Assembly: GCF_008107695.1 (NCBI RefSeq)
Contig: NZ_VIRG01000093.1
Coordinates: 62,001 to 126,000 of the forward strand
Direction: 5' to 3'
Origin: Stappia sp. BW2
GTDB lineage: Bacteria; Pseudomonadota; Alphaproteobacteria; Rhizobiales; Stappiaceae
Length of the DNA: 64,000 nucleotides
A program made the position numbers and the translations under genes. Under the pieces are notes generated by a model. The model was not told the DNA's origin. It saw only the letters and a program-made list of their open reading frames with translations, and searched no databases. Below are positions 42,961-52,234 of the stretch, piece after piece (position 1 is the first letter of the stretch; each line of letters begins with the position of its first letter).

Positions 42961-43368
42961 GCTGCAGTGCGTCATAAACTGAGCCGATTTTGGCCGTGAC
43001 CTTGATCTCTAGGAGCAAACTGGGATTAGCGAGATTAACCACGCCGACAGCGGTTCAATTCAGGAACGGTGGTTTTGGAAAGACCATTTGTTTAGCCGCA
43101 GCGAAGGCGGCGAAGTGGCCATGCATATTCACATGAAAAGTGGTGATGTCGACAATGTCGTCGAAGCTGCATTCTGCGGCGCTTAGCACGTCACCCAAGT
43201 TTGCGAACGCCTGTTTAAACTGCGCCGCAGGATCCGCGATTGCGATGCCAGACGCGTCGACACCCACTTGTCCGGATACAAACAGGCCCCCCCGCTTCTG
43301 ACGGCCGTGGCGTACCCGTAGGCATCATAGTTGGCTTGCTTGCCCTTTGGAAAAACAACGTCTCTCAT
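42961..43368 (-). pseudogene. Broken RidA/YjgF-family gene (frameshift plus nonsense codon)
   Basis: The start MRDVVFPKGKQANYDAYGYA reads to a run of seven G at 43287-43293 (minus strand). Removing one G joins it in frame to VGVDASGIAIADPAAQFKQAF, the middle of a RidA protein. That frame then reaches a TGA after FPKPPFLN, where relatives have Trp (FPNWTAVGV). Reading through the TGA gives TAVGVVNL and EIKVTAKIG, the normal C-terminus. So one frameshift and one nonsense change are present. The frameshift alone could be a sequencing error. RidA proteins deaminate reactive enamines. It is divergent from a TetR gene. Confidence 0.75.
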
Positions 43369-43380
43369 CTCGAAACCCTT

Positions 43381-43423
43381 TCTATACAGTTGAATAGAAA
43401 TAATAACTATGCAACTGTATAGA
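43381..43423. promoter_or_regulatory. Paired inverted-repeat operators ahead of TetR gene
   Basis: TCTATACAGTTG (43381-43392) and CAACTGTATAGA (43412-43423) are perfect 12-base inverted arms 19 bases apart. Each arm is also half of its own imperfect dyad (TTTCTAT...ATAGAAA). They lie between the broken RidA gene and the TetR start, so one regulator could silence both directions. Confidence 0.65.
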
Positions 43424-43448
43424 AATGGTCAAGTGAGTGGATTGAAAG

Positions 43449-44045
43449 ATGGTGCGCCCCAAATCCTATGATCGTCAGAAAGCCGTTGAGAATGCATGTT
43501 TGGCCTTTTGGGAACATGGGTTTCAGGCCCTGGGCGTAAGAGAGCTGGAACAACAGACCGGCATCAATCAGTTTGCCATTCGGTCAGAGTTCGGAGGTAA
43601 GGAAGGGCTTCTCCTAGAGGCGCTGAACTATTATCGCGATGCCGCAATCACCAATGAAATGGCCCCGATGTGGGACGGTGGCATCCCAGAAATCATCACG
43701 TTCTTACGAGGTCTTGTGACGCCTGGTTCAATGACGTCCAGCCAGTTCGGCTGTTTGATGGTCAACACCGGGGTCGAGAATGCAAGGCTCAAGAGCCCCG
43801 CTTTGGGAGAGGCTACACGGGGCTATTGGACGGAGCTGGAAAGTCACTTCACACGGGCCCTGGAAAATGAACTGAGGGCGCAAGGCGGGAAAGTGCGATT
43901 TTCGCCCGCCGAGCTGGCCGCGGCTCTGGTTTCTGCGGTTATGGGCGTTCATGTGCAAAACCGCACGCAAAAAGACCAGACGGCGGGGCGCGCCCTTGTC
44001 GATCTCATGTGCAACAGACTTGCGGAATTGAGAGCATCATCATGA
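43449..44045 (+). CDS. TetR/AcrR-family regulator
   Basis: A 198-residue regulator with helix-turn-helix ALGVRELEQQTGINQFAIRSEFGGKEGLLLEALNYYR (about residues 25-62) and a TetR_C ligand domain containing FGCLMVNTGVE. The stop overlaps the next gene by four bases (ATGA). The perfect 12-base inverted arms upstream are its probable operators. Its divergent partner gene is broken, so its remaining target is likely the downstream hydrolase-like gene. Confidence 0.9.
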   Translation: MVRPKSYDRQKAVENACLAFWEHGFQALGVRELEQQTGINQFAIRSEFGGKEGLLLEALNYYRDAAITNEMAPMWDGGIPEIITFLRGLVTPGSMTSSQFGCLMVNTGVENARLKSPALGEATRGYWTELESHFTRALENELRAQGGKVRFSPAELAAALVSAVMGVHVQNRTQKDQTAGRALVDLMCNRLAELRASS

Positions 44046-44698
44046 AGGCTGATATTCAATCGGTGAAGGGGGTCGACGGCATACATGTTGCGCGGTTGGC
44101 GAAATTGAGCTGCACGGCTTTGCGCCTGCGAGATGGCAGCCTTTGCCTCTATAGCCCGGTTGCCGGAATGGAAACGGCACTCACCCAGAGCCCACACGAG
44201 TTGAGAGATGTTTCTGCCCTGTTGGCGCCCAACCACTATCACAACAAAGGTTTGAAGGCCCATGTCGAGGCTTTCCCGAATGCTACGTTATATTGCTCTG
44301 CCACGGCTAAACCTCGCCTGACTAAATTGACTGGCCTGACGTTCGACGGGCTAGATCGTTTGCGGGAGAAACTCCCCGACGGATCAGACCTTTGCGAACC
44401 CGATGGTCTGAAGACGGGGGAAGTCTGGTTGCAGGTAAGGTCGCCGACCGATTGCGCCTTGGCTGTGACGGACGCGTTCAATGCGGCGCTTCGCCCTCCC
44501 GGTGTCTACGCCAATCAGGCGGGCCTGCTGGGAACTTTTCCGCGCTACGGAATCAAAGACGCAGCTGCCTACAGAACCTGGGTGACTGAATTCCTTGCCA
44601 CAGCTTCTCCGTCGATCCTGTTTCCCTGCCATGGCTCCCCAGTGAAGTCCGAGGATCTAACGGGGCAGCTCATTGGTTTGGTTGAAGACGCATTTTAG
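44042..44698 (+). CDS. DUF4336/metallo-beta-lactamase-like protein
   Basis: A 218-residue protein resembling DUF4336 members of the metallo-beta-lactamase fold. SLCLYSPVAGMETALTQSP opens it, and LLAPNHYHNKGLKAHVEAFPNATLYCS replaces the HxHxDH motif with a His-poor version. LFPCHGSPVKSE gives a late His. With few conserved metal ligands, catalytic activity is doubtful. It is translationally coupled to the TetR gene. Confidence 0.75.
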   Translation: MKADIQSVKGVDGIHVARLAKLSCTALRLRDGSLCLYSPVAGMETALTQSPHELRDVSALLAPNHYHNKGLKAHVEAFPNATLYCSATAKPRLTKLTGLTFDGLDRLREKLPDGSDLCEPDGLKTGEVWLQVRSPTDCALAVTDAFNAALRPPGVYANQAGLLGTFPRYGIKDAAAYRTWVTEFLATASPSILFPCHGSPVKSEDLTGQLIGLVEDAF

Positions 44699-44861
44699 TT
44701 GCAATGTGCAAAAGCGACCGTTGGCGTAACTGCACGGAAAGTCCGCACCGAATGAGAGGAAGACGGCATCATTGCCCTGACATGGCAGCCTGGCGTGTCC
44801 CGATGGAAGACACGGAACGAAGCACACACCATCGGTCTGGTGGAAGCCACCCAGACTGAGT

Positions 44862-45380
44862 ATGCTCCTTGGAATGATGGTCTTGCAGAACAGATATCAA
44901 CTCGCCGTTGCCATAGTGGCATCTCTTCTATCGGGACCGGTCTTCGCCCAGTCAGCGATCGAACACCACGTATGGCAGGATGAACGGGAATTCGAACCAT
45001 TCAGCCGTACAGCGGAAGCCATCACGGGTGCAATCCGGCTGTCCGGCAACAATCAGTTCGCGACCCCTGGAAGCAAGATGACAATCACTTTCGGCAACGG
45101 CAAGAAGGTGCAGCTGACGTCAGTTGGCGCCTCCCAGCGTCAGTGGGACGACGTCGACGACAAGATGATGACTGCCGAAGTGTTCAAGGTCGCTCAGGAT
45201 CCGGGCACACTTCTCAACGGCAACACTCTTTGCGGCAAGGCAGCCACATTTCTGGTCTTCCATGAAACCTCGTCGTTTGGGGATTCTCTGCTTGGAGTTG
45301 CCGCTTTCGAGGGATCGGAAGAGCCAAAGGACATCAACAGCCCGGGGCTGTGCGGTACCTTCAACTATGTGATCGACTGA
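44862..45380 (+). CDS. Exported hypothetical protein
   Basis: A 172-residue protein with a signal peptide (QLAVAIVASLLSGPVFAQSA) and a mature domain with three Cys (CGKAATFLVFHE, LCGTFNYVID). Starts at 44862, 44874 or 44877 are all possible; none has a clear ribosome-binding site. I do not recognise the family. It is alone on its strand, convergent with the nitrogen-locus operon. Confidence 0.55.
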   Translation: MLLGMMVLQNRYQLAVAIVASLLSGPVFAQSAIEHHVWQDEREFEPFSRTAEAITGAIRLSGNNQFATPGSKMTITFGNGKKVQLTSVGASQRQWDDVDDKMMTAEVFKVAQDPGTLLNGNTLCGKAATFLVFHETSSFGDSLLGVAAFEGSEEPKDINSPGLCGTFNYVID

Positions 45381-45474
45381 TAGTCGGCCCTGTTTACCGA
45401 TGTCCGCCTGTCGAGCGTCACCCTGGGGACGTCGGTGACGCGTAAGGCAACCCATTGCCGTTTGGGCCAGGCGA

Positions 45475-45861
45475 TCAGGCCGTCTCGTCAATGACGCTGA
45501 CGTGGGCAGCCACGACCCGCCAACCGGCTTCCGTCTTCACCCAGGTCTGCATCTGACGGCCGACCTTGCCGGGTGCCGTGTCGCGGTAGAACAGCGTGGA
45601 AGCCGTCGCGAAGGACGTGCCATAAGTGGTGACCACGGTCCTGGCGAGCGTCCGCTCCAGGTTGCTGCTGCTTCTGGCGGACCGGAAGGCGGCGATTTCC
45701 TCATAACCGTAGAGGTTCTCGCCCCCACCGTAACGGATCGTGGTCGGTTCGTTCAGGAACAGTTGGCCCAGCGTCTCGACGTCATTGGTGACGAGCGCCG
45801 TTTCATAGACCTCGAAAGCCGCCTCGACCTCCGCCTTGACCGCCGCGATGTTGATGTCCAT
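45475..45861 (-). CDS. AtzH/HpxZ-like SnoaL-fold protein
   Basis: A 128-residue DUF3225/NTF2-like protein. VEAAFEVYETALVTNDVETLGQLFLNEPTTIRYGGGENLYGYEEIAAFR is the typical AtzH/HpxZ opening, and QMQTWVKTEAGWRVVAAHVSVI its closing strand. In cyanurate and oxalurate loci this protein travels with AtzE/HpxY and AtzG/HpxX, but its catalytic part is unsettled. Its ATG overlaps the preceding stop by one base (TGATG). It is the last gene of the BMP-transporter operon. Confidence 0.9.
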   Translation of the reverse strand: MDINIAAVKAEVEAAFEVYETALVTNDVETLGQLFLNEPTTIRYGGGENLYGYEEIAAFRSARSSSNLERTLARTVVTTYGTSFATASTLFYRDTAPGKVGRQMQTWVKTEAGWRVVAAHVSVIDETA

Positions 45862-46631
45862 CAGTCTCTGTCTCCTGCCGCCTCGAGGCGTTCCCGCAAT
45901 GTGGTGAGGAACGGAATGTCCCGGTACTGATCCGGCTGAACCTCGTCCCAGGCCACACCGCGAGGCTGAGAAATGGAGGTCCCGGTCTCGATCAGTTCCT
46001 CCTCCGTTGCAATGGCGTGAAGCGCACTGTCATGCGCCATCATCACAAGCTGGTCGTTGCCGACGACCTGCGAGGAATGCACTGTCGTGGTGATCGGCGT
46101 GTCCGGCCTGAGTTTTGAAAGCTCGCGGAAGATACCGAGTTCCAGATCGGCGAAACCGCCGCCCTTGCCGGTGCGTGCACCTTGCCGGCTGACGGCAACG
46201 CAACCGACCACGACCAGATCCAGCAGCTCCATGTCCTCGAATTCGACCGGCTCGCCGTGTTCCACAAACCCTTGCGAGGTCGCCGCCAGCTCGAACTGGA
46301 TGCCTTTCTGTTCGAGTTTGTCCGGATCCAGCCGAACAAACGGATAGGGTTTCAAAAGCTCCGGTACAGGGGCATAGACGATCTTGCCCTCATACAGCGC
46401 CCTGAGCCGGACGGGTATCTGCGGTGGGTCGGGATTGCATTTCACCACACGGGCCTGCTGCCATTGCGGCAGCCGCGCCAGATTGCGGGCTGCAAGATCC
46501 GCACCCGCGAAATTCGGGATGCGGCTGAAGGCCGGGCCGATGCTGGTTCCGCTGGCCTCAAGGCCGGACCAGACACGCTGCCGGATCCTGTCCTTGTCCT
46601 GGTTTCTGCCTGCCCACCGTGCGTTGTCCAT
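45861..46631 (-). CDS. 5-formyltetrahydrofolate cyclo-ligase family protein
   Basis: A 256-residue member of the 5-FCL-like family. RQRVWSGLEASGTSIGPAFSRIPNF opens it, then VVKCNPDPPQIPVRLRALYEGKIVYAPVPEL, then the GKGGGFADLELGIFREL motif that is the family's phosphate/ATP site signature. It is longer than true cyclo-ligases (about 190-200), so it belongs to the long branch of unproven function. The start MDNARW has GGAGG upstream; a longer frame into the AtzE gene is rejected. It lies between AtzE-like and AtzH-like genes, so a role in ureide metabolism is more likely than folate repair. Confidence 0.85.
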   Translation of the reverse strand: MDNARWAGRNQDKDRIRQRVWSGLEASGTSIGPAFSRIPNFAGADLAARNLARLPQWQQARVVKCNPDPPQIPVRLRALYEGKIVYAPVPELLKPYPFVRLDPDKLEQKGIQFELAATSQGFVEHGEPVEFEDMELLDLVVVGCVAVSRQGARTGKGGGFADLELGIFRELSKLRPDTPITTTVHSSQVVGNDQLVMMAHDSALHAIATEEELIETGTSISQPRGVAWDEVQPDQYRDIPFLTTLRERLEAAGDRD

Positions 46632-46647
46632 GCTTTCCACCTCCGCG

Positions 46648-48063
46648 TCATACTTCAAATTTGCTGCCGGCAACCGGCGCCTTGCAGACACCGGTTCGTT
46701 CAAGCGTGTCGGCAACCCTCAGGGCCAGGTCCTCACGCCAGGCCGGTGCGATAATCTGAACGCCGATCGGCAGGCTTGCGCCGTCGAGCCAGACCGGAAC
46801 AGCAACGACCGGCAGGCCGATGAAGGAAATCGGCTGCGTGAACAGGCCGATATTCGGACGCGCCGGCATGGTCTCGCCATCCAGCGTGACGGTCTTCGTG
46901 CCGGACGGCAGTGCCGAAAAGGGCGTGGCCGGGGCCAGGATGATGTCGACATGCTCGAAAATGCCGCGCATCATCGCGCGGAACCAACTGCGGAAGCGCT
47001 GTGCCTGCTGAACCCAGACGGCAGGCACCATCGTGCCGGACAGGAACCTGTCACGCGTGTCCGGATCGAAGTCCTGCGGCCGGGCCATGATCCGGTCGAG
47101 GTGAAGGTTGGCGCCTTCGGCAGCCGTGATCACGTAGGCGGACGCTCGCGCCCTGGCCGCCTCGGGAATATCGATTTCGGCTGATACGCCCAATGCGCCG
47201 GCAACCGTGTCGACGGCGGAAAGGGCTTCCGGTTGCGCCATTTGCCGGAAGTATCCGCCCGCAATGGCGATCCTCAGCCCGTCCGTTCCCTTGTCAAGTT
47301 CCCCGCACGTCGCCAGATGGGGCCGGTCCGCCTGCGCCGGATCGTTCTCGTCCCTGCCCTGGAGAGCATCGAAAACGAGCGACAGATCCCGAGCCGACCG
47401 GGCCAGTGGCCCCAGATGATCGAGGCTGCCGACAAACGGAAAGGTGCCGTGCCGGGACAGACGGCCATAGGTCGGCTTCAGCCCGAACAGGCCGCAGAAG
47501 GAGGACGGCACGCGGATGGATCCATTGGTGTCGGACCCGAGCGTCACCGGCACCATGCCGCTGGCCGCTGCGGCACCCGATCCGGAAGACGAGCCGCCAC
47601 TCATGCGCCCCGTGTCATGTGGATTGAGGCAATTGCCGTCATGGGCGTTTTCGCCGGTGAAGTCGTAGGCGAATTCACCCATGTGCAGGCCACCCATCAG
47701 GACAGCACCCGCCTTGCGCAGGTTCGTAACGAGTGTTGCATCCGAGGTGGCCGGCGGGGTCTCGAGATTGATTCTGGAGCCGGCGCGGGTCACCACGCCC
47801 TTGATATCAAACAGGTTCTTGACGGCGAAAGGCACGCCGGCCATCGGCAGGTCCGCCCCTGCGGCAACAGCCGCATCGACGCTTTCAGCCTCGGCAAGCG
47901 CCCGTTCGCGGGTCACATCCGTGAACGCGTTAAGGGCGGGATTGAGTGCCTCGATCTGCTTCAGCGAAGTCAAGACCACGTCAACGGCCCGTCTCTCTCC
48001 CGTTCTGACCGCCGACGCGATCTCCGTGGCGGATGACGTCGCCGGGTCCATTTGCGCAGTCAT
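46648..48063 (-). CDS. atzE: AtzE-family amidase (1-carboxybiuret hydrolase / HpxY-like)
   Basis: A 471-residue amidase-signature hydrolase with the Ser-cisSer-Lys triad: K82 (FAVKNLFD), S158 in GRMSGGSSSGSG, and nucleophile S182 in GSDTNGSIRVPSSFCGLFGLKPT. In the cyanuric acid pathway AtzE, bound to AtzG, removes ammonia from 1-carboxybiuret; in oxalurate loci the homolog is HpxY. The small AtzG-like gene directly upstream overlaps it by four bases, which fits the obligate heterocomplex. No other break or oddity is present. Confidence 0.9.
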   Translation of the reverse strand: MTAQMDPATSSATEIASAVRTGERRAVDVVLTSLKQIEALNPALNAFTDVTRERALAEAESVDAAVAAGADLPMAGVPFAVKNLFDIKGVVTRAGSRINLETPPATSDATLVTNLRKAGAVLMGGLHMGEFAYDFTGENAHDGNCLNPHDTGRMSGGSSSGSGAAAASGMVPVTLGSDTNGSIRVPSSFCGLFGLKPTYGRLSRHGTFPFVGSLDHLGPLARSARDLSLVFDALQGRDENDPAQADRPHLATCGELDKGTDGLRIAIAGGYFRQMAQPEALSAVDTVAGALGVSAEIDIPEAARARASAYVITAAEGANLHLDRIMARPQDFDPDTRDRFLSGTMVPAVWVQQAQRFRSWFRAMMRGIFEHVDIILAPATPFSALPSGTKTVTLDGETMPARPNIGLFTQPISFIGLPVVAVPVWLDGASLPIGVQIIAPAWREDLALRVADTLERTGVCKAPVAGSKFEV

Positions 48064-48245
48064 GCCTCGAACACCGGAGCCGCCTCGACGTCGTCTTCCA
48101 GCGGAAAGGCCAGGACGAGTTCAGCGGCCTTCTGCGTGGCTGCGATATGGGCCTCGACGACGGGTCGCCAGTCGTCCTTTATGGTCAGTCCCATGACCTT
48201 TTCCATGTGGGCGACGTGGGATTTCGGGTCGAATTCAGCGCTCAT
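48060..48245 (-). CDS. atzG: AtzG-like (DUF4089) small subunit
   Basis: A 61-residue helical protein (VAHMEKVMGLTIKDDWRPVVEAHIAATQKAAELVLAFPLEDDVEAAPVF) matching AtzG/HpxX, the stabilising partner of AtzE. The negatively charged ...DDVEAAPVFEA tail is the diagnostic C-terminus. The start MSAEFD has GGAG five bases upstream. It overlaps atzE by four bases (ATGA) and follows the cysteine hydrolase gene by twelve. Confidence 0.92.
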   Translation of the reverse strand: MSAEFDPKSHVAHMEKVMGLTIKDDWRPVVEAHIAATQKAAELVLAFPLEDDVEAAPVFEA

Positions 48246-48257
48246 GGGCACTCCGGT

Positions 48258-48923
48258 TCATTGGGTGATGGCATTTTCGAAATTCGCGAGCGGCGCCGTC
48301 CATCCGACGATGCCGCCCTGCGCCCGGATCATGTCGAGCGTGGCCGCCTTGAACTCGGGGAAGTAGCTCTCGGTCGCCTCCTCGATCACGAGGCATTCGT
48401 AGCCCCGGTCATTCGCCTCGCGCATTGTGGTCTGGACGCAGACCTCCGTGGTCACGCCTGCAAAGACCAGGTGTTTTACGCCGAACCCCTCCAGGATCTT
48501 GCCCAGTTCGGTCGCGTAGAAGGCCCCCTTGCCCGGCTTGTCGATGACGGTTTCACCCGCGACAGGCGCGCAGTCGGATATGATCTCGGCGCCCGGCTCG
48601 CCGCGGATCAGGATCCGGCCCATTGGCCCGGTGTCCCCGATGCGTAGCGCGGGACTGCCGCGCTCTCGTTTGGCTGGCGGACAATCGCTCAGATCCGGCG
48701 CGTGGGTCTCGCGGGTGTGGATCACCGGCCATCCCTTCTGCCGGAACAGCTGAAGCAGCTTGCCGGTCGGTGCGATCGCCCGTTGCATATGCGAGATGTC
48801 ATTGCCCAACGCTTCGCCGAACCCGCCCGGCTCGATGAAATCACGCTGCATGTCGATCACGACGAGCGCGGTGGCGCTAGGATCCAAGCTGAACGTGAAA
48901 GGCGCGGCATCAATCCTGATCAT
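48258..48923 (-). CDS. Cysteine hydrolase, isochorismatase-like (biuret/triuret hydrolase candidate 2)
   Basis: A 221-residue hydrolase with the Asp-Lys-Cys triad: D24 (VVIDMQRDF), K132 (KPGKGAF) and C162 ([21 protein letters not shown]). Biuret amidohydrolase, triuret hydrolase and RutB all use this fold, and the ...[10 protein letters not shown] block is shared with them. Compared with the paralog at 50461-51198, the C-terminal lid differs ([16 protein letters not shown] in place of [12 protein letters not shown]), suggesting another substrate. The ATG overlaps the ABC ATPase stop by one base. Next to AtzG/AtzE, a product that AtzE can take (carboxybiuret) is attractive. Confidence 0.85.
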   Translation of the reverse strand: MIRIDAAPFTFSLDPSATALVVIDMQRDFIEPGGFGEALGNDISHMQRAIAPTGKLLQLFRQKGWPVIHTRETHAPDLSDCPPAKRERGSPALRIGDTGPMGRILIRGEPGAEIISDCAPVAGETVIDKPGKGAFYATELGKILEGFGVKHLVFAGVTTEVCVQTTMREANDRGYECLVIEEATESYFPEFKAATLDMIRAQGGIVGWTAPLANFENAITQ

Positions 48924-50464
48924 CAGTGATGCCCCGCCATGGCATGGCCGATCGTGGCCCTATCTGTTTCCGCCATCGGCGACTGGTAGGTGATCCTGCC
49001 TTCGGACATGACCGCGACCGTATCTGCCAGTTCGAGAATTTCATCCAGATCCTCCGACACCAGAAGGATCGCCGCCCCCTTGTTGCGCTGGTCCATGATC
49101 TGCGCCCGGATCTCCGCGACCGAGGCGAAGTCCAGGCCGAAACAGGGATTGGCGACGATCAGGACGTCGACTTCGCCGGACAACTCGCGGGCCAGGATTG
49201 CCCGCTGGACATTGCCGCCGGACAGGTTCTCGATCGGCTCTTCCGTCGACGGTGTCTTGACCCGGTAGGCGGCGATCAGTTCGCGGGCCCGTTTGCGCAT
49301 GGGCGGCGGCGACAGCCAGCCCTTGAACGGGGAAATTGGCGCCTTGTCGAAGGTGCGGAAGGCCATGTTCTCCGCGACGCTCATGCGCGGCACGGCAACA
49401 TTCTTCAGCGGTTCCTCCGAAAAGCCGAACACCTTGAACCGGTCCATCTGGTCCCGTTCCGGTTCATAGGGTTTCTTGTCGATGAAGATCCGGCCATCCC
49501 TCGGCGTGCGTTGTCCGGACAGGACCTCGATCAGTTCCGACTGGCCGTTGCCGGACACCCCGGCGATGCCGAGGATTTCGCCGGTGTGGATCTTCAGGCT
49601 GATAGCTTCGATCGCGGGCAGTTCCTCGTCGTCATCCGCAAAGAGGCCGGCCAGCTCGATTTTCAGGGTTTTTTCCGGCTGCGCGACACGGGCAGCGCTT
49701 TCACGGATGTCCGCCTCGCCGATCATCATGTGGCTCATCTCCTCGACGGACAGATCCTGGACCCGCCCGCTGCCGACCACCCGCCCGCGCCTGAGCACCG
49801 TGACGTCGTCCGCATAGGCAGTGACCTCTCGGAACTTGTGCGTGATCATCAAGATGGTGAGTTCACCGGCCTCGGTCATGCCGCGCAGCAGCCCCAGAAC
49901 TTCGTCCGCCTCGTCCGGTGTCAGCACCGATGTCGGTTCGTCGAGGATCAGGAACCGCTGGTCCAGATAGAGCTGCTTCAGGATTTCAAGCTTCTGCTTT
50001 TCTCCTGCGGAAAGCCCCGAGACGGGCACATCCAGCGGCACCTTGAACGGGGTTGTCTCCAGAAAGGCGTTGAGCGCCTTTCTTTCCTTCGTCCAGTCGA
50101 TCACCGTCGGTGTGTCCGCCCGTGCGATGACAAGATTTTCCGCGGCGGTCAGGGACGGCACCAGCGTGAAATGCTGGTAGACCATGCCGATCCCGAGCGC
50201 ATGCGCGGCCCGCGGATTGGGCACGGCAACCTGCTTTCCATTGACCAGCATCGACCCCCTGGACGGCTGGTAGAAGCCCATCATGCATTTGACGAGAGTG
50301 GACTTGCCGGCGCCGTTTTCCCCCAGAAGCGCGTGGAACGACCCGGGTGAGACCCGGATCGAAACGTCATCCAGGGCGGTCAGACCCCCGAAAACCTTGC
50401 TCATGCCGATGGTTTCCACGCCGATGGCACGCGGTGCAGGCGTGGTTGTCTCTGCGACACTCAT
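48923..50464 (-). CDS. BMP-type (nucleoside/ureide) ABC importer ATPase, fused double NBD
   Basis: A 513-residue protein with two ATPase halves. The N-half has Walker A GENGAGKS (about residues 52-59), signature LSAGEKQK and Walker [15 protein letters not shown]. The C-half has the degenerate Walker [11 protein letters not shown], signature LSGGNVQR and NPCFGLD in place of a Walker B Glu, as usual for this family. It pairs with the two permeases and the BMP binding protein encoded upstream. The start MSVAETT overlaps the preceding hydrolase stop (ATGA). A longer frame is noise. Interleaving with hydrolase genes suggests import of a urea-like substrate. Confidence 0.92.
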   Translation of the reverse strand: MSVAETTTPAPRAIGVETIGMSKVFGGLTALDDVSIRVSPGSFHALLGENGAGKSTLVKCMMGFYQPSRGSMLVNGKQVAVPNPRAAHALGIGMVYQHFTLVPSLTAAENLVIARADTPTVIDWTKERKALNAFLETTPFKVPLDVPVSGLSAGEKQKLEILKQLYLDQRFLILDEPTSVLTPDEADEVLGLLRGMTEAGELTILMITHKFREVTAYADDVTVLRRGRVVGSGRVQDLSVEEMSHMMIGEADIRESAARVAQPEKTLKIELAGLFADDDEELPAIEAISLKIHTGEILGIAGVSGNGQSELIEVLSGQRTPRDGRIFIDKKPYEPERDQMDRFKVFGFSEEPLKNVAVPRMSVAENMAFRTFDKAPISPFKGWLSPPPMRKRARELIAAYRVKTPSTEEPIENLSGGNVQRAILARELSGEVDVLIVANPCFGLDFASVAEIRAQIMDQRNKGAAILLVSEDLDEILELADTVAVMSEGRITYQSPMAETDRATIGHAMAGHH

Positions 50465-51198
50465 GCCGACGCCTCCCCGGAAGCCCTGCGCAACCCGCCG
50501 AGAAGCGTTTCGCTGTCCGCCACCGCGCCGAAGACACCGCCTTGCATGGTTACCATCTTCAGGGCGGCCTCGTGATTGCCCGGGTCGGTCGCCGCGCAGC
50601 AATCGGCCAGGATCAGGCATTCGAACCCTCGGTCATTGGCTTCGCGCATGGTGGTGTGTACGCAGACATCCGTCGTGATGCCGGTCAGGATCAGGTTGTC
50701 GATGCCCCGGGTTCTCAGCAGCAGCTCCAGATCCGTTGCGCAGAACGAGCCCTTGCCGGGCTTGTCGATGATCGGTTCGCCTTCGACCGGTGCAAGTTCG
50801 GGAATGATCTCCCAGCCCGGCTCACCCCTGACGAGGATCCTGCCGCAGGGGCCCGGATCGCCGATCCCCGCGCCAATCTGGCGAGAACGCCAGCGCTTGT
50901 TGGCGGGCAGGTCGGCAAGATCCGGCCGGTGTCCCTCGCGGGTGTGAATGATGTGATAGCCGCCGGCCCGCATGGCGGCGAGCACCTTGCCGATCGGTTC
51001 GATAGGAGCCCGGGTCAGGCCAATGTCGTACCCCATGCTGTCGACATAGCCGCCCTTGCCGCAGAAGTCGGTCTGCATGTCGATGATGATCAGCGCGGTG
51101 TTGTCCGGCCGAAGATCGCCGTTATAGGGCCAGGGATACGGGTTCGCGGCGACCTGTCCCTCTGCTGTTTCCGCAGTCATAACTTGTGCCAGGCTCAT
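50461..51198 (-). CDS. Cysteine hydrolase, BiuH-like (biuret amidohydrolase candidate 1)
   Basis: A 245-residue isochorismatase-like hydrolase with D40 (IIIDMQTDF), K149 (KPGKGSF) and C179 ([21 protein letters not shown]). The ending [26 protein letters not shown] is the pattern I associate with BiuH. Expected reaction: biuret to allophanate and ammonia in the cytoplasm, feeding AtzF. The start MSLAQVM was chosen because it has GGAG eight bases upstream and lies five bases past the formamidase stop. A GTG three codons earlier is possible. It overlaps the ATPase gene by four bases. Confidence 0.87.
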   Translation of the reverse strand: MSLAQVMTAETAEGQVAANPYPWPYNGDLRPDNTALIIIDMQTDFCGKGGYVDSMGYDIGLTRAPIEPIGKVLAAMRAGGYHIIHTREGHRPDLADLPANKRWRSRQIGAGIGDPGPCGRILVRGEPGWEIIPELAPVEGEPIIDKPGKGSFCATDLELLLRTRGIDNLILTGITTDVCVHTTMREANDRGFECLILADCCAATDPGNHEAALKMVTMQGGVFGAVADSETLLGGLRRASGEASA

Positions 51199-51203
51199 GC
51201 CGG

Positions 51204-52223
51204 TCACTCCGCCGCGTCGCTGAGGGAGGTTTCGCCGAACACGCGATCAGGTGCCTCGAAACCGCAGGAGGTGCCGTCCTTGTGCAGGACATCGTCCTCC
51301 CAGGGCAGACGGTAGCGCCCCGCTGCAAGGTCGGTCATGTAGGTGTAGGGGCAATCCTGTGCGCCGCCTTTCACCGCCACGTAACCGCGATGACCGAACT
51401 GGTAGATGTTGTTCTCCACGCCCCAGTTGATGCGTGCCTCGCGCACGAGATCGGGCCGGACTTCCGCAGTGATGATCTCGTTCGGCCGGCCGCTGGTTCC
51501 ATGGGCCAGAATGGTGCCGTCGAAGTTGACGATCATGCCCTCGCCCATGCTGTCGAAGGTCCCGTCCGTGCCACACATGCACACATTGGCGGTCACCATG
51601 AGATTGCAGAAGGCGTTGGACTGGTTGGTGAACCTCCAACTGTCCCGGATGGGGGCCGTGTAGCCGGCCGTCCGGATCATGATTTCGGCGCCCTTGTAGG
51701 CGCACTCCCGGGCCATCTCCGGGAACATGCCGTCATGGCAGATGATCAGCGCCAGCTTGCAGCCGTTCGGGCCGTCGATCACCGGAATGCCCTGGTCGCC
51801 GGGCTCCCACGGCTCGACGGGCACCCAGGGATGCATCTTGCGGTAGTAGAGTTTCAGCTCGCCCTTATCGTCGATGACCAGCCCGGAATTGTAGGGCATG
51901 CCGCCGGGGTTGAGTTCCATGATGGAAAAACAGCCCCAGATTTCGTTGTCGACACAGGCCTTCTTGAAGGCCGCCACTTCCGGACCATCCAGCGTGCACA
52001 TGATGTCCGGATTAATATCCATGGAGAGGCCGTGCAGCGCATATTCCGGGAAGACGACCATGTCCATGGTCGGCATATTGCGCCGGGCCTTGGCCACCAT
52101 GTCAACGATCACCTGGGTCTGCCGTGCGAGATCGTCCTCGGTCGCGACGGTCGGCAGCTGCAGCTGCACCATTCCCAGAACGACCCCATTCGGGGCCTTG
52201 TTCAGTCCTCCAAGTCCGCTCAT
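51204..52223 (-). CDS. amiF: Formamidase (nitrilase superfamily)
   Basis: A 339-residue AmiF-type formamidase producing formate and ammonia from formamide. The nitrilase triad is complete at near-canonical positions: E60 (FPEYALHG), K129 (YRKMHPW) and C162 (ICHDGMFPE). The extended C-terminus ([19 protein letters not shown] ... LPWEDDV) is typical of AmiF and separates it from aliphatic amidase AmiE. The start MSGLGG has AAGGAG upstream. The longer frame on this strand is shadow over the permease gene. It is co-transcribed with the BMP transporter (11-base gap). Confidence 0.93.
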   Translation of the reverse strand: MSGLGGLNKAPNGVVLGMVQLQLPTVATEDDLARQTQVIVDMVAKARRNMPTMDMVVFPEYALHGLSMDINPDIMCTLDGPEVAAFKKACVDNEIWGCFSIMELNPGGMPYNSGLVIDDKGELKLYYRKMHPWVPVEPWEPGDQGIPVIDGPNGCKLALIICHDGMFPEMARECAYKGAEIMIRTAGYTAPIRDSWRFTNQSNAFCNLMVTANVCMCGTDGTFDSMGEGMIVNFDGTILAHGTSGRPNEIITAEVRPDLVREARINWGVENNIYQFGHRGYVAVKGGAQDCPYTYMTDLAAGRYRLPWEDDVLHKDGTSCGFEAPDRVFGETSLSDAAE

Positions 52224-52234
52224 GTCGTGGCTCC

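Noticed and set aside
48923-50464. Degenerate second NBD of the BMP-type ATPase as a sign of decay
   Set aside because: The Walker A Lys-to-Gln change and missing Walker B Glu are normal for the C-terminal half in this family.
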